A stretch of DNA of 64,000 nucleotides, taken from contig NZ_FMDM01000006.1 in assembly GCF_900090105.1 (NCBI RefSeq), forward strand, positions 186,001-250,000, written 5' to 3'. How positions within the stretch are numbered: position 1 is the first letter of the stretch; the number at the start of each line of letters is the position of its first letter. A model generated the notes under the pieces. That model was not told the DNA's origin. It made no database searches and worked only from the letters and a program-made list of their open reading frames with translations. The DNA comes from Micromonospora humi (GTDB taxonomy: Bacteria; Actinomycetota; Actinomycetes; Mycobacteriales; Micromonosporaceae). A program made the translations under genes and the position numbers. This document shows positions 8,701-15,861 of the stretch, piece after piece.

Positions 8701-9089
8701 GTCCGGCCGGGCAGCCGGACGTCGCCCCGGGCGAGCTGCGCGACGTACCAGGCCGGCAGGTATCCCTCGACCGGCAGGCCCGGGTTGACCGCCAACCACC
8801 ACTCCTGGTCGGGCCAGCCGGCGGCCAGGTCAGCGAACGGGAGGCGGCGCGTGGCGCCGGCGTTCTCGCCCAGGCTGGCCCGGAGCGCGGCGACGGAGGT
8901 GAACGCCAGCACGTGCGTCCGTCCCCCGGAGGTCCAGGTGCCCCACTCCGCGCCGGAACCGCCGGCGACCGGCAGCACCAGATCGACGTGGGTCAGGACG
9001 CGGAAGTATTGTTGCTGGTCCTGCGCGTGCAGCGCGTCCCGCATCGCCACCTCGGCCTCGGTGGCCGGTTCCCATCCGGTCACGGCCAC
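5778..9089 (-). CDS. Large modular protein: two SseB-like domains, repeat linker, C-terminal domain
   Basis: About 1100 residues. Residues ~15-130 and ~785-910 are two SseB-like domains (each has '...YF/FL..L....LVLPVA', 'V.AFTS...L', and 'WPD..W.L.INPG.PV.GYLP'). Between them lies a disordered Pro/Ala/Glu-rich region; residues ~500-750 are degenerate 13-15-residue repeats of the form EExTTSLFGPGSP. After the second SseB domain comes a distinct C-terminal domain (~945-1103) containing 'SLYRIPYGGQNEAAM', 'SPFRGNGF' and 'AEFKVDSARLPHGAELWRV', which I do not recognise firmly. The start is GTG at 9089 or, better spaced from GGAGAG, GTG at 9083. It is divergent from mycosin and coupled to the small gene at 5416, so a type VII-associated effector is a reasonable guess. 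Confidence 0.8.
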   Translation of the reverse strand: MAVTGWEPATEAEVAMRDALHAQDQQQYFRVLTHVDLVLPVAGGSGAEWGTWTSGGRTHVLAFTSVAALRASLGENAGATRRLPFADLAAGWPDQEWWLAVNPGLPVEGYLPAWYVAQLARGDVRLPGRTMGARARLERVQSAARAARNGATGSAHDDPAVLVPAASPPPPPVPPERRGRVAEPEEPTTVPMRTGPVLGRRVPTVSPPRPEPTTGERGRTASGDGSDVDALDGWLTDLRRHPGEPDPFAAGRTAPAAETPPAPPPARSFFEPTSGRSTRRSSPLDTPRRPAERATPPSRFAGGQPFPRRRPLNEPVREDPTRVFGVGPDEPASPPHAAEPAAPFQPARPPEDATRTLPRRSAGPAVPAADEWAPTAPQRDAPGWRALAEPAEVEELPPSVAEPVSVPSAPLPRDFTPIVIEGVVIEARDLTDPAPAWSPPAADGYAAAPDPAAGATAPWAGSTDPLPHLAAPVEEKTSPLPPVAGPDDVTVRLGRRDAPSAEPTVSLFEPTSPLFEPTPDEPSPVASLAGEPRTSLFEPHPAAEPTFGTSSPAEPTVSLFTPASSEEPTTSLFGPGSPEEPTTSLFGPGSPEELTTAFAPSSPVEPTASPVTPTSSEEATASLFAPAPLEDATTALFAPAPPEEATTALFGPASSPNSTTALSGSGSEEEPTAFVPAAPVEPSASLFEPAAPTASSYAPTPEEATTALFTPGSPEESTAALYAPTPEESTTTLFTPVPAEESTTALFAPAAAEPAYRPTEAERTVAEPVAAGSPPPPAEPDFEPANEVEEELLAAAGSGNTDGFLTTLLLARVLLPVAFDSAAGSRPGDPGFSWRTETVDGVRYVAVFTSPERLAEHAEGPVDTIRVKFVQLIRRWPDENWSFLINPGSPVGASYPGEQVLALANWAAEVGLGDDPETEPEPAATGPAPAARPRSDAPAAQPSRPVTMQKAIAASQLSYYLERGYDRVSGFVHRAGELSHLRTPAELYDALGLGHPGSPFSRDDEELYLLRWPAYRPSLYRIPYGGQNEAAMRAMEGWVIERSPFRGNGFAPGESSDVIAEFKVDSARLPHGAELWRVGADGDARLVAVLDTDALLWRKADEA
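6840..7600 (-). repeat. Coding tandem repeats in the linker of the SseB-domain protein
   Basis: In-frame degenerate repeats of about 39-45 bases, each giving a 13-15-residue unit around TT-x-LF-x-P-x-SPEE. The closest pair is two 39-base units starting at 7321 and 7360 that match almost exactly. The length is a multiple of three, so gain or loss of units keeps the frame. Confidence 0.75.
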
Positions 9090-9235
9090 CTCTCCTTCCG
9101 TGAACAGGCCACAGGCATCGCCTACAACCTACAAGGTGGTAACAAGATCACAATGTCTGACCATCGACGGTCGGCCGTGGCGCCGGCGAGGCGCTAACAT
9201 CCCGTTCCGGAGTCGACACGTTACGGAGGTCGTCG

Positions 9236-10441
9236 ATGGCCCGGCCCTTCGCGCGCCCGGCGCTGGCCGCCCTGGCGACCCTCCTCGTCACCGGCCTGCC
9301 CGCCGCTCCGGCGGCGGCCCGCGCGCCGGCCCGCTGCGCCACGCCGCCCGCGCCGGCCCGGCCGGTGGTCGAGCAGCCGTGGCCCCAGCAACGGTACGCC
9401 CCGGAGCGCCTCGCCCCGCTCGCGACCGGCGCCGGCGTGGTGGTGGCGGTGGTCGACTCGGGGGTGGACCGGTCCCATCCGCAGCTCACCGGCCGGGTGT
9501 CGACGGGCGCGGACTTCCTCGACCCGGGCGGGGACGGCACCCGCGACTGCGCCGGGCACGGCACCGGGGTGGCGAGCATCATCGCTGCCACGCCGCAACC
9601 GGGCGTCGCGTTCCGCGGGCTCGCGCCGGGCGCGCGCATCCTGCCGGTACGGGTGAGCGAGCAGCAGGTGGTCGACGGGCGGGAGTCGGGGCGCACCGTC
9701 GACGCGGCCGGCTTCGCCTCAGCCATCCGCTGGGCCGTCGACCACGACGCGGACGTGCTCAACCTCTCGGTCGTGCTCTACGCGGACGACCCGGCCGTAC
9801 GCGCCGCGGTGAGCTACGCCCTGCGGCGGGACGTGGTGGTGGTGGCCGCCGCCGGCAACCTGCACGACAACGGCGACCCGCGGCCCTACCCGGCGGCGTA
9901 CGACGGGGTGCTCGGCGTGGGCGCGATCGGGCGGGACGGGACGCGCGCCGCCTTCTCCCAGACCGGCGCGTACGTCGACCTGGTGGCCCCGGGCGGCGAG
10001 GTGCTGATGGCGGCGCCCCGGCAGGGCCACCACCGGGCGGAGGGGACCAGCTATGCCACACCCTTCGTGGCCGCCACCGCCGCGTTGCTGCGGCAGTATC
10101 GCCCGGAGCTGAGCGCGGCCGAGGTGACCGCACGGATCGTGGCCGGGGCCGACCCGGCGCCGGGCCGGGGTGAGGGCTATGGCGCGGGGGTGCTGAACCC
10201 GTACCGCGCGGTGACCGAGGTGCCCGGCGGAGCGTCCGCCCGCTCGGGGGGCGGGGCCGCGCTCCCGGCCGACCGGCCGGACCCGGCGGTGCTGGCCCGC
10301 CAGGCCCGACGGGACACGGCCCGGGACCGGGCGCTGCTGGTGGCCGGTGCGACCGGCGGCGCGGCGGCGCTGGTGGCGCTGGTGGCCGTGGTGCTGCCCC
10401 GGGGTGCCCGCCGACGTTGGCGCCCGGCCGGGCCGGCCTGA
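9236..10441 (+). CDS. mycP: Type VII secretion-associated serine protease, mycosin (S8 family)
   Basis: A 401-residue membrane-anchored subtilisin. ATG 9236 follows GGAGG closely. Residues 1-29 form a signal peptide. The catalytic triad is visible as D74 (VVDSG), H108 (DCAGHGTGVAS) and S272 (GTSYATPF), with the oxyanion Asn in AAAGN (residue 208). After the protease domain a Pro/Ala-rich linker leads to one C-terminal membrane helix (~residues 363-390) followed by an Arg-rich cytoplasmic tail, the standard mycosin plan. In mycobacteria MycP is needed for stability of the ESX membrane complex and cleaves certain secreted substrates. It sits with two WXG100 genes and eccE, which supports the call. 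Confidence 0.94.
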   Translation: MARPFARPALAALATLLVTGLPAAPAAARAPARCATPPAPARPVVEQPWPQQRYAPERLAPLATGAGVVVAVVDSGVDRSHPQLTGRVSTGADFLDPGGDGTRDCAGHGTGVASIIAATPQPGVAFRGLAPGARILPVRVSEQQVVDGRESGRTVDAAGFASAIRWAVDHDADVLNLSVVLYADDPAVRAAVSYALRRDVVVVAAAGNLHDNGDPRPYPAAYDGVLGVGAIGRDGTRAAFSQTGAYVDLVAPGGEVLMAAPRQGHHRAEGTSYATPFVAATAALLRQYRPELSAAEVTARIVAGADPAPGRGEGYGAGVLNPYRAVTEVPGGASARSGGGAALPADRPDPAVLARQARRDTARDRALLVAGATGGAAALVALVAVVLPRGARRRWRPAGPA

Positions 10442-10446
10442 GCGGT

Positions 10447-10481
10447 GGCGGCGGCCCGGGCGGGAGACCCGGGCCGCCGCC
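10447..10481. terminator. Bidirectional terminator between mycP and the WXG100 genes
   Basis: A perfect 14-bp GC stem (10447-10460 with 10468-10481) with a 7-base loop fills the gap between two convergent genes, so it can serve both. Confidence 0.8.
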
Positions 10482-10484
10482 GAC

Positions 10485-10778
10485 TCAGTGGAACAGGTTG
10501 GCGTTGCGCTTCTCGGTGTCGAGGTAGTCGGCCGCGGAGTCCTCCACGGCGAGCTTGATGTCGCGCAGCATCGCCTGCATGTCCTGCGAGGCGGCCCGCC
10601 ACCGGGACTGCCGCTGCTCGTACGCCTCACGCGCCTCACCGTTCCAGCTCGCCACCAGCGGTGCGGCGTCGCGTTCGAGCTGCCCGAGCTGGCTTTCGAG
10701 GGTGGTCAACGCCCGTTGGATGTCCGCGCCCGCCTGTTGCAGGGCGGCGAAGTTGACGACCAGCACACCGTGCTCCAT
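10485..10778 (-). CDS. WXG100 family type VII secretion protein (second of pair)
   Basis: A 97-residue helical hairpin protein with W45-N46-G47 at the turn and a C-terminal Y-x-x-x-E export-type motif (YLDTE) near residue 83. The ATG at 10778 is preceded by GGAAGG; an upstream in-frame extension overlaps the partner gene and is not needed. Length and motif match EsxA/EsxB-type substrates, which leave the cell as a folded heterodimer with the adjacent gene product. It is downstream of, and probably in one operon with, the gene at 10801. Confidence 0.9.
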   Translation of the reverse strand: MEHGVLVVNFAALQQAGADIQRALTTLESQLGQLERDAAPLVASWNGEAREAYEQRQSRWRAASQDMQAMLRDIKLAVEDSAADYLDTEKRNANLFH

Positions 10779-10800
10779 GGGTTCGATCCCTTCCGATGCT

Positions 10801-11130
10801 CTAGAGCGGCAGCTGGATGCCGCGGTTGGTGCCCGCCACCCGGCCGGCGGCCTCGGTGTCGGAGACGTCGTAGTGCCGGCCGGCGCTGCGGATCGCGGTG
10901 GCGGTCTCGCGCAGCGCCCGCTGCAGGGCCGCCTGGTCCTGCGCCCACTGCTGCTTGACCTGCGTGAACGAGCGCCCACCGGCGCCCCGCCAGGCCTGCT
11001 GCAGCACCTCCAGCTCGGCCATCAGGCCGCTGAGCATGGTCTGCAGTGACTGGTCGACCTGCTCGAACTTCGCGGCGGTCTGCTGCATCACCGCGGCTTC
11101 TGCCTGGGTCTGGGACATCCCGGACGTCAC
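10801..11130 (-). CDS. WXG100 family type VII secretion protein (first of pair)
   Basis: A 109-residue helical protein with W47-R48-G49 and a C-terminal YDVSD (Y-x-x-x-D) secretion signal, the general type VII export motif. The GTG at 11130 is chosen because GAGGAG lies six to seven bases upstream; the ATG at 11118 is the alternative and removes four residues. It is 22 bases upstream of the second WXG100 gene, the usual EsxB-EsxA arrangement, and the two should form a heterodimer. The operon runs away from eccE, whose promoter must lie in the shared gap 11131-11360. Confidence 0.9.
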   Translation of the reverse strand: MTSGMSQTQAEAAVMQQTAAKFEQVDQSLQTMLSGLMAELEVLQQAWRGAGGRSFTQVKQQWAQDQAALQRALRETATAIRSAGRHYDVSDTEAAGRVAGTNRGIQLPL

Positions 11131-11360
11131 CTCGTCTCCTCGGTCGTGGCTGGCCGCCGATGCGGCCACCGTGGACTCGTCGACGCGGCGCTCGCGGCCG
11201 CCGGAGGGGAGGGGGCGGCGGGCGCACGCGTGACGATTTTCGTCGCTGACGGTAGCCGTCTCAGTCCGGTTCTGCTACCCCCCGGGCCTCCCCTGTGGAC
11301 AACGACGCCACTACGATGAGCCACGGCGGCGTCACCCGGCGGGCCGGACGAGGAGGTGCG

Positions 11361-13157
11361 GTGACCGCGACCATGACCGACCGGTCCACCCCCGCCCCCC
11401 TCCCGACTCCACAGTGGAGGCGGCGGTCGACTGTCCGGCTCCGTGCCGGCCAGGTGGTGACCACGCAGGTCGCGGCCGCCGTGCTCGTGGCCGCCCTGGG
11501 GCGGGGCGTCGTGCCCACCGCGGTAGCACTGCTGACGGCGACGCTGCTGCTGCCCGCCGCGTGGGTCCGGTTCCGGGGCCGCTGGTGGTACGAGTGGCTG
11601 ACCGTTGCCGGGGCGTACCTCAGCCGTCGCCGCGCCCTGCCCGCGGCGGCCGATCCGGCGGCGCTGCTGGAGCTGGTCGGGCCGGGCACCGTGCTGCACG
11701 CCGCGGAGCTGGCCGGTGGTCCGGCCGCCGTGCTGCACGACGCGGCCGGGCTGACCGCGCTGCTGGAGCTCGGTGACCCGGACGATCTGCTCGGTGACCA
11801 CCCGCTGGCGCTCCCGGCGCCGCTCGACCTGCTTCCCCCGGCCACCCCGGAGAGCCCGCCGGTCCGGCTCCAGCTGCTCTTCTCGGCCTCCCCCGCGCCC
11901 GCGCCGGCCGTCGCCGCCGGCCCGGCCGGGACGTCCTACCGCCAGCTCACCGACGGCCGGCTGGCCGGGCGCGCCCGGGTGGTGCTGGCGGTCCGGGTGA
12001 TGCGGGCCGACGGCTGGCCGGACGGGGAACTGCTGCGGGCGCTCTCCGGCACGGTCCGGCGGATGGTCCGCCGGCTCGGTCCGCTGACCGGCCGGCCGCT
12101 GGGCGTTCCGGCGGCACTGCGGGTCATCGCCGAGTTGGCCCACCACGACGCCGGCGCGCCGGCCCGGGAGGCCTGGTCGCTGCTCACCGTGGGCGGGTTG
12201 GCGCAGGCCACCTGGCGGCTGCGCCGGTGGCCGGATCCCCGGGGTGAGGCCGTCCGTTCCCTGGTGCCCCGGCTGCTGGCGGTGCCGGCCACCGCCACCA
12301 CCGTCGCGCTGTGCGTCGGCCCCCGCGCCGACTCCGCGCCGACCCCGGCCGAGTTGACCGTCCGGGTGGCCGCCGGGAGCGCGACGGAGCTGGTGGTGGC
12401 CGAGCGGGCACTGGGCCGGGTGGCCACCGACGCGGGCGGCGAGCTGCGCCGCCTCGACGGCGAGCAGCTGACCGGGCTGGCCGCCACCCTGCCGTTGGCG
12501 GTCACCGGAGCGGGCGCGCCCCCGGCCGGCTCGCCGCCGGCCGCGCCGGACCTGCCGGTCGGCGGGTCCGGCGTGATGGTGGGCGCCAACCGGCGTGGCG
12601 GGCCGCTCACCGTCCGGCTGTTCCGGCCGGCGACGACCCGGGTGCTGCTGGTCGGCGGGATTCCGGCCGCGCAGCTCGTCGTGCTGCGGGCGCTGGCGCT
12701 CGGCGCGCGGGTGGCGGTGCGGACGGCCCGGCCGCGCGCCTGGGAGGCCTTCGTCCGGGGTGTCGGGGCACCCGTGCCGCTGCTCCCGCCCGGGCGGCCG
12801 GTCGGCGGCCCGCCCGGTTCGCCACTGCGGCCGTTGCTGCTGGTGGTCGACGCCGGTCCGGTGCCGCCGGAGGCAGGGCCGGCCGCGGCCTGGCAGTCCG
12901 TGCTGGTGGTGCGCGACGAGCTGACGCCCGCCGACGCGCCCGCATTGGCCCGCGCCGACCTGGCCGTCCTGCAACCGCTCGACCCGGCCGAGGCGGCGCT
13001 GGCCGGCACCGCGCTCGGCCTAGGCGCCTCCGCCGACTGGCTCACCCGGATCCGCGACGACATGGTGGCGGTGGTCAACCGGCGGGCGTTGCGGTGGGCG
13101 CTGCTCTCGCCGACCCCGGTCGAGTCGCAACTGGTCGGTCGGCCGACCCGGCGCTGA
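11361..13157 (+). CDS. eccE: Type VII secretion core protein EccE
   Basis: A 598-residue protein. The GTG at 11361 has AGGAGG at 11351-11356; the longer upstream frame lacks a site. Two N-terminal membrane helices (about residues 31-47 and 50-68) are followed by a long cytoplasmic Ala/Arg/Leu-rich domain, with 'RWWYEWLTVAGAYLSRRR' just after the second helix, as seen in EccE proteins. EccE sits at the edge of the ESX membrane complex in mycobacteria. The call rests on topology and on neighbouring mycosin and WXG100 genes as well as sequence feel; EccE sequences diverge strongly. EccB, EccC and EccD are not in this window. Confidence 0.82.
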   Translation: MTATMTDRSTPAPLPTPQWRRRSTVRLRAGQVVTTQVAAAVLVAALGRGVVPTAVALLTATLLLPAAWVRFRGRWWYEWLTVAGAYLSRRRALPAAADPAALLELVGPGTVLHAAELAGGPAAVLHDAAGLTALLELGDPDDLLGDHPLALPAPLDLLPPATPESPPVRLQLLFSASPAPAPAVAAGPAGTSYRQLTDGRLAGRARVVLAVRVMRADGWPDGELLRALSGTVRRMVRRLGPLTGRPLGVPAALRVIAELAHHDAGAPAREAWSLLTVGGLAQATWRLRRWPDPRGEAVRSLVPRLLAVPATATTVALCVGPRADSAPTPAELTVRVAAGSATELVVAERALGRVATDAGGELRRLDGEQLTGLAATLPLAVTGAGAPPAGSPPAAPDLPVGGSGVMVGANRRGGPLTVRLFRPATTRVLLVGGIPAAQLVVLRALALGARVAVRTARPRAWEAFVRGVGAPVPLLPPGRPVGGPPGSPLRPLLLVVDAGPVPPEAGPAAAWQSVLVVRDELTPADAPALARADLAVLQPLDPAEAALAGTALGLGASADWLTRIRDDMVAVVNRRALRWALLSPTPVESQLVGRPTRR

Positions 13158-13207
13158 GCCGCCGGCACGGGTTCCGCAGGCGGAGACGGCGTGGCACGAT
13201 CCCGGCC

Positions 13208-13594
13208 ATGGATTTTCTGAAGGGTCTTCTGATCCGGGTGGCCACGACGGCGGTGGCGTTCTGGCTCGCCACGCTGCTCATCCCGGGCATCTCGCTGGAC
13301 TCCGGTTCGGCCACCGAGACGGTGACCACGCTGGTGCTCGTAGCGGTGATCTTCGGCGTGGTGAACGCGGTGCTCCAGCCGATCATCAAGACCGTGGGCT
13401 GCGGCTTCTACCTGCTCACCCTCGGCCTGATCGCACTGGTGGTCAACGGTCTGCTCTTCCTGCTCACCAGCTGGATCGCCGGGGAGGCCGGGCTGCCCTT
13501 CCACGTGGACGGGTTCTGGCCGGCGGCGGTGCTGGGCGCGCTCTTCGTCGGCATCGTCACCTGGATCCTCGGCGCCGTCCTCGACCGCGACTGA
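13208..13594 (+). CDS. Phage holin family (four-helix) membrane protein
   Basis: A 128-residue protein made almost wholly of four hydrophobic helices, with the family pattern 'FLLIP/LIPGI.L.....', 'VFGVVNA.L.P..K......LTLGL..L.VNGLLF.L' and a final 'LGALFVGIV' helix. This is the widespread YvlD-like/phage holin family IV group, which is chromosomal and not by itself evidence of a prophage. Function is undefined. The first ATG, 13208, gives the usual family length. A terminator follows. Confidence 0.88.
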   Translation: MDFLKGLLIRVATTAVAFWLATLLIPGISLDSGSATETVTTLVLVAVIFGVVNAVLQPIIKTVGCGFYLLTLGLIALVVNGLLFLLTSWIAGEAGLPFHVDGFWPAAVLGALFVGIVTWILGAVLDRD

Positions 13595-13600
13595 CGGGTC

Positions 13601-13634
13601 CCGGCCGGTCGCCGCGCGTCCGGCGACCGGCCGG
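13601..13634 (+). terminator. Terminator after holin-like gene
   Basis: A perfect 14-bp stem (13601-13614 with 13621-13634), loop of six bases, begins six bases after the stop codon. Confidence 0.8.
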
Positions 13635-13692
13635 TCCAGCAGACGGGAAACCGTCGGAGGTACGGTCCGGGTCCGGCACTACCCCCGGGCGG

Positions 13693-14151
13693 GTGTTCAC
13701 CGTGACCCGCGCCGACGGCTACCAGCTCAGCACCGACCCGGAGCGACTCGACCTGGACCGGGTGCACGCCTGGCTCGCCACCGACGCCTACTGGGCGCTC
13801 GGGCGGGACCTCGAGACGGTCGAGCGCGCCTTCGCCGGCTCGATCGGTTTCGGCGTCCACCGGCCCGGCGACGGTCGGCAGGTGGCGGTGGCCCGGGTGG
13901 TGACCGACCGGGCCACGTTCGCCTGGCTCTGCGACGTCTACGTGGAGCGGGCCGAGCGGGGTCGCGGGCTGGGCACCTGGCTGGTCGGCGGCGTCCGCGA
14001 CCACCTGGCCGAGCTGGGCGTACGCCGGATCCTGCTGGCGACGCTCGACGCGCACGGGGTGTACGCGAAGCTCGACTTCCAGCCGGTGGCGGCGGATCGG
14101 TACCTGGAGCTGGACCGGCGGGTGACGCCGATCACCGGAAAGGACCAATAG
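13693..14151 (+). CDS. GNAT family N-acetyltransferase
   Basis: A 152-residue cytoplasmic protein with the single-domain GNAT fold: a mid-protein beta strand 'WLCDVYVERAERG' running into the acetyl-CoA pyrophosphate loop RGRGLG (residues ~89-94), then helix 'TWLVGGVRDHL' and a C-terminal 'AKLDFQPV' strand. This short GCN5-related subgroup ('LSTDPERLDLDRVHAWL...YWALGRD') is common in bacteria; the acyl acceptor is not known. Start could be GTG 13693 or GTG 13702. It lies 26 bases before rarD and may be co-transcribed with it. Confidence 0.87.
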   Translation: MFTVTRADGYQLSTDPERLDLDRVHAWLATDAYWALGRDLETVERAFAGSIGFGVHRPGDGRQVAVARVVTDRATFAWLCDVYVERAERGRGLGTWLVGGVRDHLAELGVRRILLATLDAHGVYAKLDFQPVAADRYLELDRRVTPITGKDQ

Positions 14152-14177
14152 CCGAATTCACCACTTACGGTGGAGCG

Positions 14178-15119
14178 GTGAACCAGCTCCGCCTCGGCTA
14201 CCTCTACGGCATCGGCGCGTACCTGCTCTGGGGTTTCTTCCCGATCTACCTGAAGCTGCTCCGCCCGGCCGGGCCGGTGGAGATCCTCGCGCACCGGATC
14301 GTCTGGTCGGTGGCGTTCGTGGCGCTGCTGCTGGCCGCGATGCGGCACGTCGCCTTCCTGCGGACGCTGGCCCGGCGGCCCCGGGCGCTGGCCGGCATCG
14401 CGCTCGCCGCCGTGCTGATCGCGGTCAACTGGGGCACCTACATCTACGGCGTGAACTCCGACCGGGTGGTGGAGACGGCGCTCGGCTACTTCATCAACCC
14501 GCTGGTCTCCGTGCTGTTCGGCGTCGTCGCGCTGCGGGAGCGGCTGCGCCCGGCCCAGTGGGCGGCGCTCGGCGTCGGCGCGCTCGCGGTGGCCGTGCTC
14601 ACCGTCGACTACGGACGGCTGCCCTGGCTGGCGCTGACACTCGCGTTCAGCTTCGCCGGCTACGGCCTGGTCAAGAAGCGGCTCGGCCTACCGGCCGCCG
14701 AAGGGCTCTTCGTCGAGTCGGCGGTGCTGGCGCTGCCCGCACTGGCCTACCTGGTCTGGTTGTCGACGCGCGGCGACCTGACGTTCGGGCACGTCTCCGC
14801 CGGGCACACCGCGCTGCTGGTGCTGGCCGGCGCGGCCACCGCGATTCCGCTGCTGCTCTTCGCCGGCGCGGCGAACCGGCTGCCGCTGTCCACCGTCGGC
14901 ATGCTGCAGTATCTCGCCCCGATCCTCCAGCTCGGCTGCGGCGTGCTGATCTTCCACGAGCCGATGCCGCCGGCCCGACTGGCCGGCTTCGCCCTGGTCT
15001 GGCTGGCCCTGCTGGTCTTCACCGCCGACGCCCTCCACCACTCCCGCCGTCGCCCCCGCCCCACCCTCCCCGGCGATCTTGCACTTACCGCCCCGGCAAA
15101 AGGCACGAACCACCCGTAA
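14178..15119 (+). CDS. rarD: RarD/EamA family membrane transporter
   Basis: A 313-residue integral membrane protein with about ten helices. It opens with 'GYLYGIGAYLLWGFFPIYLK' -type sequence and has 'ILAHRIVWS' and 'NWGTYIYGVN' which are signatures of RarD within the drug/metabolite transporter superfamily. RarD proteins are presumed exporters or permeases with poorly defined substrates. The GTG start at 14178 has only a weak GGTGGAG upstream. The last ~15 codons are formed by the left arm of an inverted repeat (15071-15145), so the natural C-terminus may have been changed by that element. Confidence 0.9.
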   Translation: MNQLRLGYLYGIGAYLLWGFFPIYLKLLRPAGPVEILAHRIVWSVAFVALLLAAMRHVAFLRTLARRPRALAGIALAAVLIAVNWGTYIYGVNSDRVVETALGYFINPLVSVLFGVVALRERLRPAQWAALGVGALAVAVLTVDYGRLPWLALTLAFSFAGYGLVKKRLGLPAAEGLFVESAVLALPALAYLVWLSTRGDLTFGHVSAGHTALLVLAGAATAIPLLLFAGAANRLPLSTVGMLQYLAPILQLGCGVLIFHEPMPPARLAGFALVWLALLVFTADALHHSRRRPRPTLPGDLALTAPAKGTNHP

Positions 15120-15145
15120 CGAGGGCCGCAAGTGCAAGATCGCCG
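15071..15145. repeat. 16-bp-arm inverted repeat overlapping the rarD 3' end
   Basis: CGGCGATCTTGCACTT (15071-15086) and its exact reverse complement (15130-15145) are separated by 43 bases. The left arm is inside rarD and the right arm is past its stop. The convergent anti-sigma gene ends at 15172, so it may act as a bidirectional terminator, but the loop is long and the arms have a distinctive, AT-containing sequence more like a mobile palindromic repeat. Confidence 0.75.
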
Positions 15146-15171
15146 AAGCGGGGGGCGGGGGCGGGGGCGGG

Positions 15172-15861
15172 TCAGCGGAGGTCGTAGGCGAGGACGGGGG
15201 TGTCGGGGGCGCGGAGGAGTTCCAGGCGGACCAGTTCGCCCCGGGTGAAGCGGGTGACGCCGGAGAAGCGCAGGTCGTCACCGGGGGCCGCCAGCCAGGA
15301 GCCGATCTGCTCGGTCGCGCCGTCCGGGCCGTGCGCCACCAGCCGGAACGTGTACGCCTCGCGGTGCCCGGCCCGCCGGTCGTAGCCGCAGTGCATGGTG
15401 ACCTCGGTGCCCCACGGCGTCTCGGTCAGTCCCACCTCGGCGTGCACCGGCGCGGTGCCGGCGACCGGCCGCATGGAGGTGAGCGCCACCGGGCGGGTGG
15501 CCGGCTCGGCCGGCGGCCGGACCACGGCCACCCCGACACCGGCGAGCACCGCCAGCGCGGCGGCGGCGAGCGCGGTCAGCGCGTACCGCCGTCGGGAGCG
15601 GGACCGCTCGCGGCGCCGGCGCTCCCGCGCGGCGTCGAGCAGCGCGGGCACCCGCGAGGTCTCCGGCCCGACCTCCAGGAACTGCTCCAGCCCGGCCGGG
15701 TCGAGCCGGCCCAGCAACCCGGGCAGCACGGCGATCTCGGCCACCGCCTCCCGGCACTGCGCGCAGCCGGCCAGGTGCCGCTCGTAGGCGACCCGGTCGG
15801 CCGGGGCGAGGGCGCCCAGCACGTAGGCCCCGTCGTCGTGCGCGAACTCGCAGCGGGTCAT
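15172..15861 (-). CDS. Zinc-finger (ZAS-type) anti-sigma factor
   Basis: A 229-residue protein. The N-terminal domain carries H29-x3-C33-x2-C36 (HLAGCAQC), the zinc-binding anti-sigma signature. One membrane helix lies at residues ~93-114 after an Arg-rich stretch, and the remaining ~110 residues are an extracytoplasmic beta-rich sensor-like domain. Its ATG overlaps the stop of the sigma gene by four bases (ATGA, 15858-15861), so the pair are coupled and should bind each other 1:1. The signal that releases the sigma factor is unknown. Confidence 0.92.
   Translation of the reverse strand: MTRCEFAHDDGAYVLGALAPADRVAYERHLAGCAQCREAVAEIAVLPGLLGRLDPAGLEQFLEVGPETSRVPALLDAARERRRRERSRSRRRYALTALAAAALAVLAGVGVAVVRPPAEPATRPVALTSMRPVAGTAPVHAEVGLTETPWGTEVTMHCGYDRRAGHREAYTFRLVAHGPDGATEQIGSWLAAPGDDLRFSGVTRFTRGELVRLELLRAPDTPVLAYDLR

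Noticed and set aside
5778..9089. Firm assignment of the SseB protein C-terminus as a TNT NAD glycohydrolase
   Set aside because: The expected TNT sequence blocks are not visible; only a loose ART-like impression remains, so it is left unassigned.
6316..10173. 1285-codon plus-strand frame over the SseB protein and mycosin
   Set aside because: Low-complexity Ser/Gly/Ala translation antisense to real coding repeats; crosses into mycP in the wrong frame.
13208..13594. Prophage, suggested by the holin family name
   Set aside because: No other phage gene is present and this membrane family is a normal chromosomal resident.
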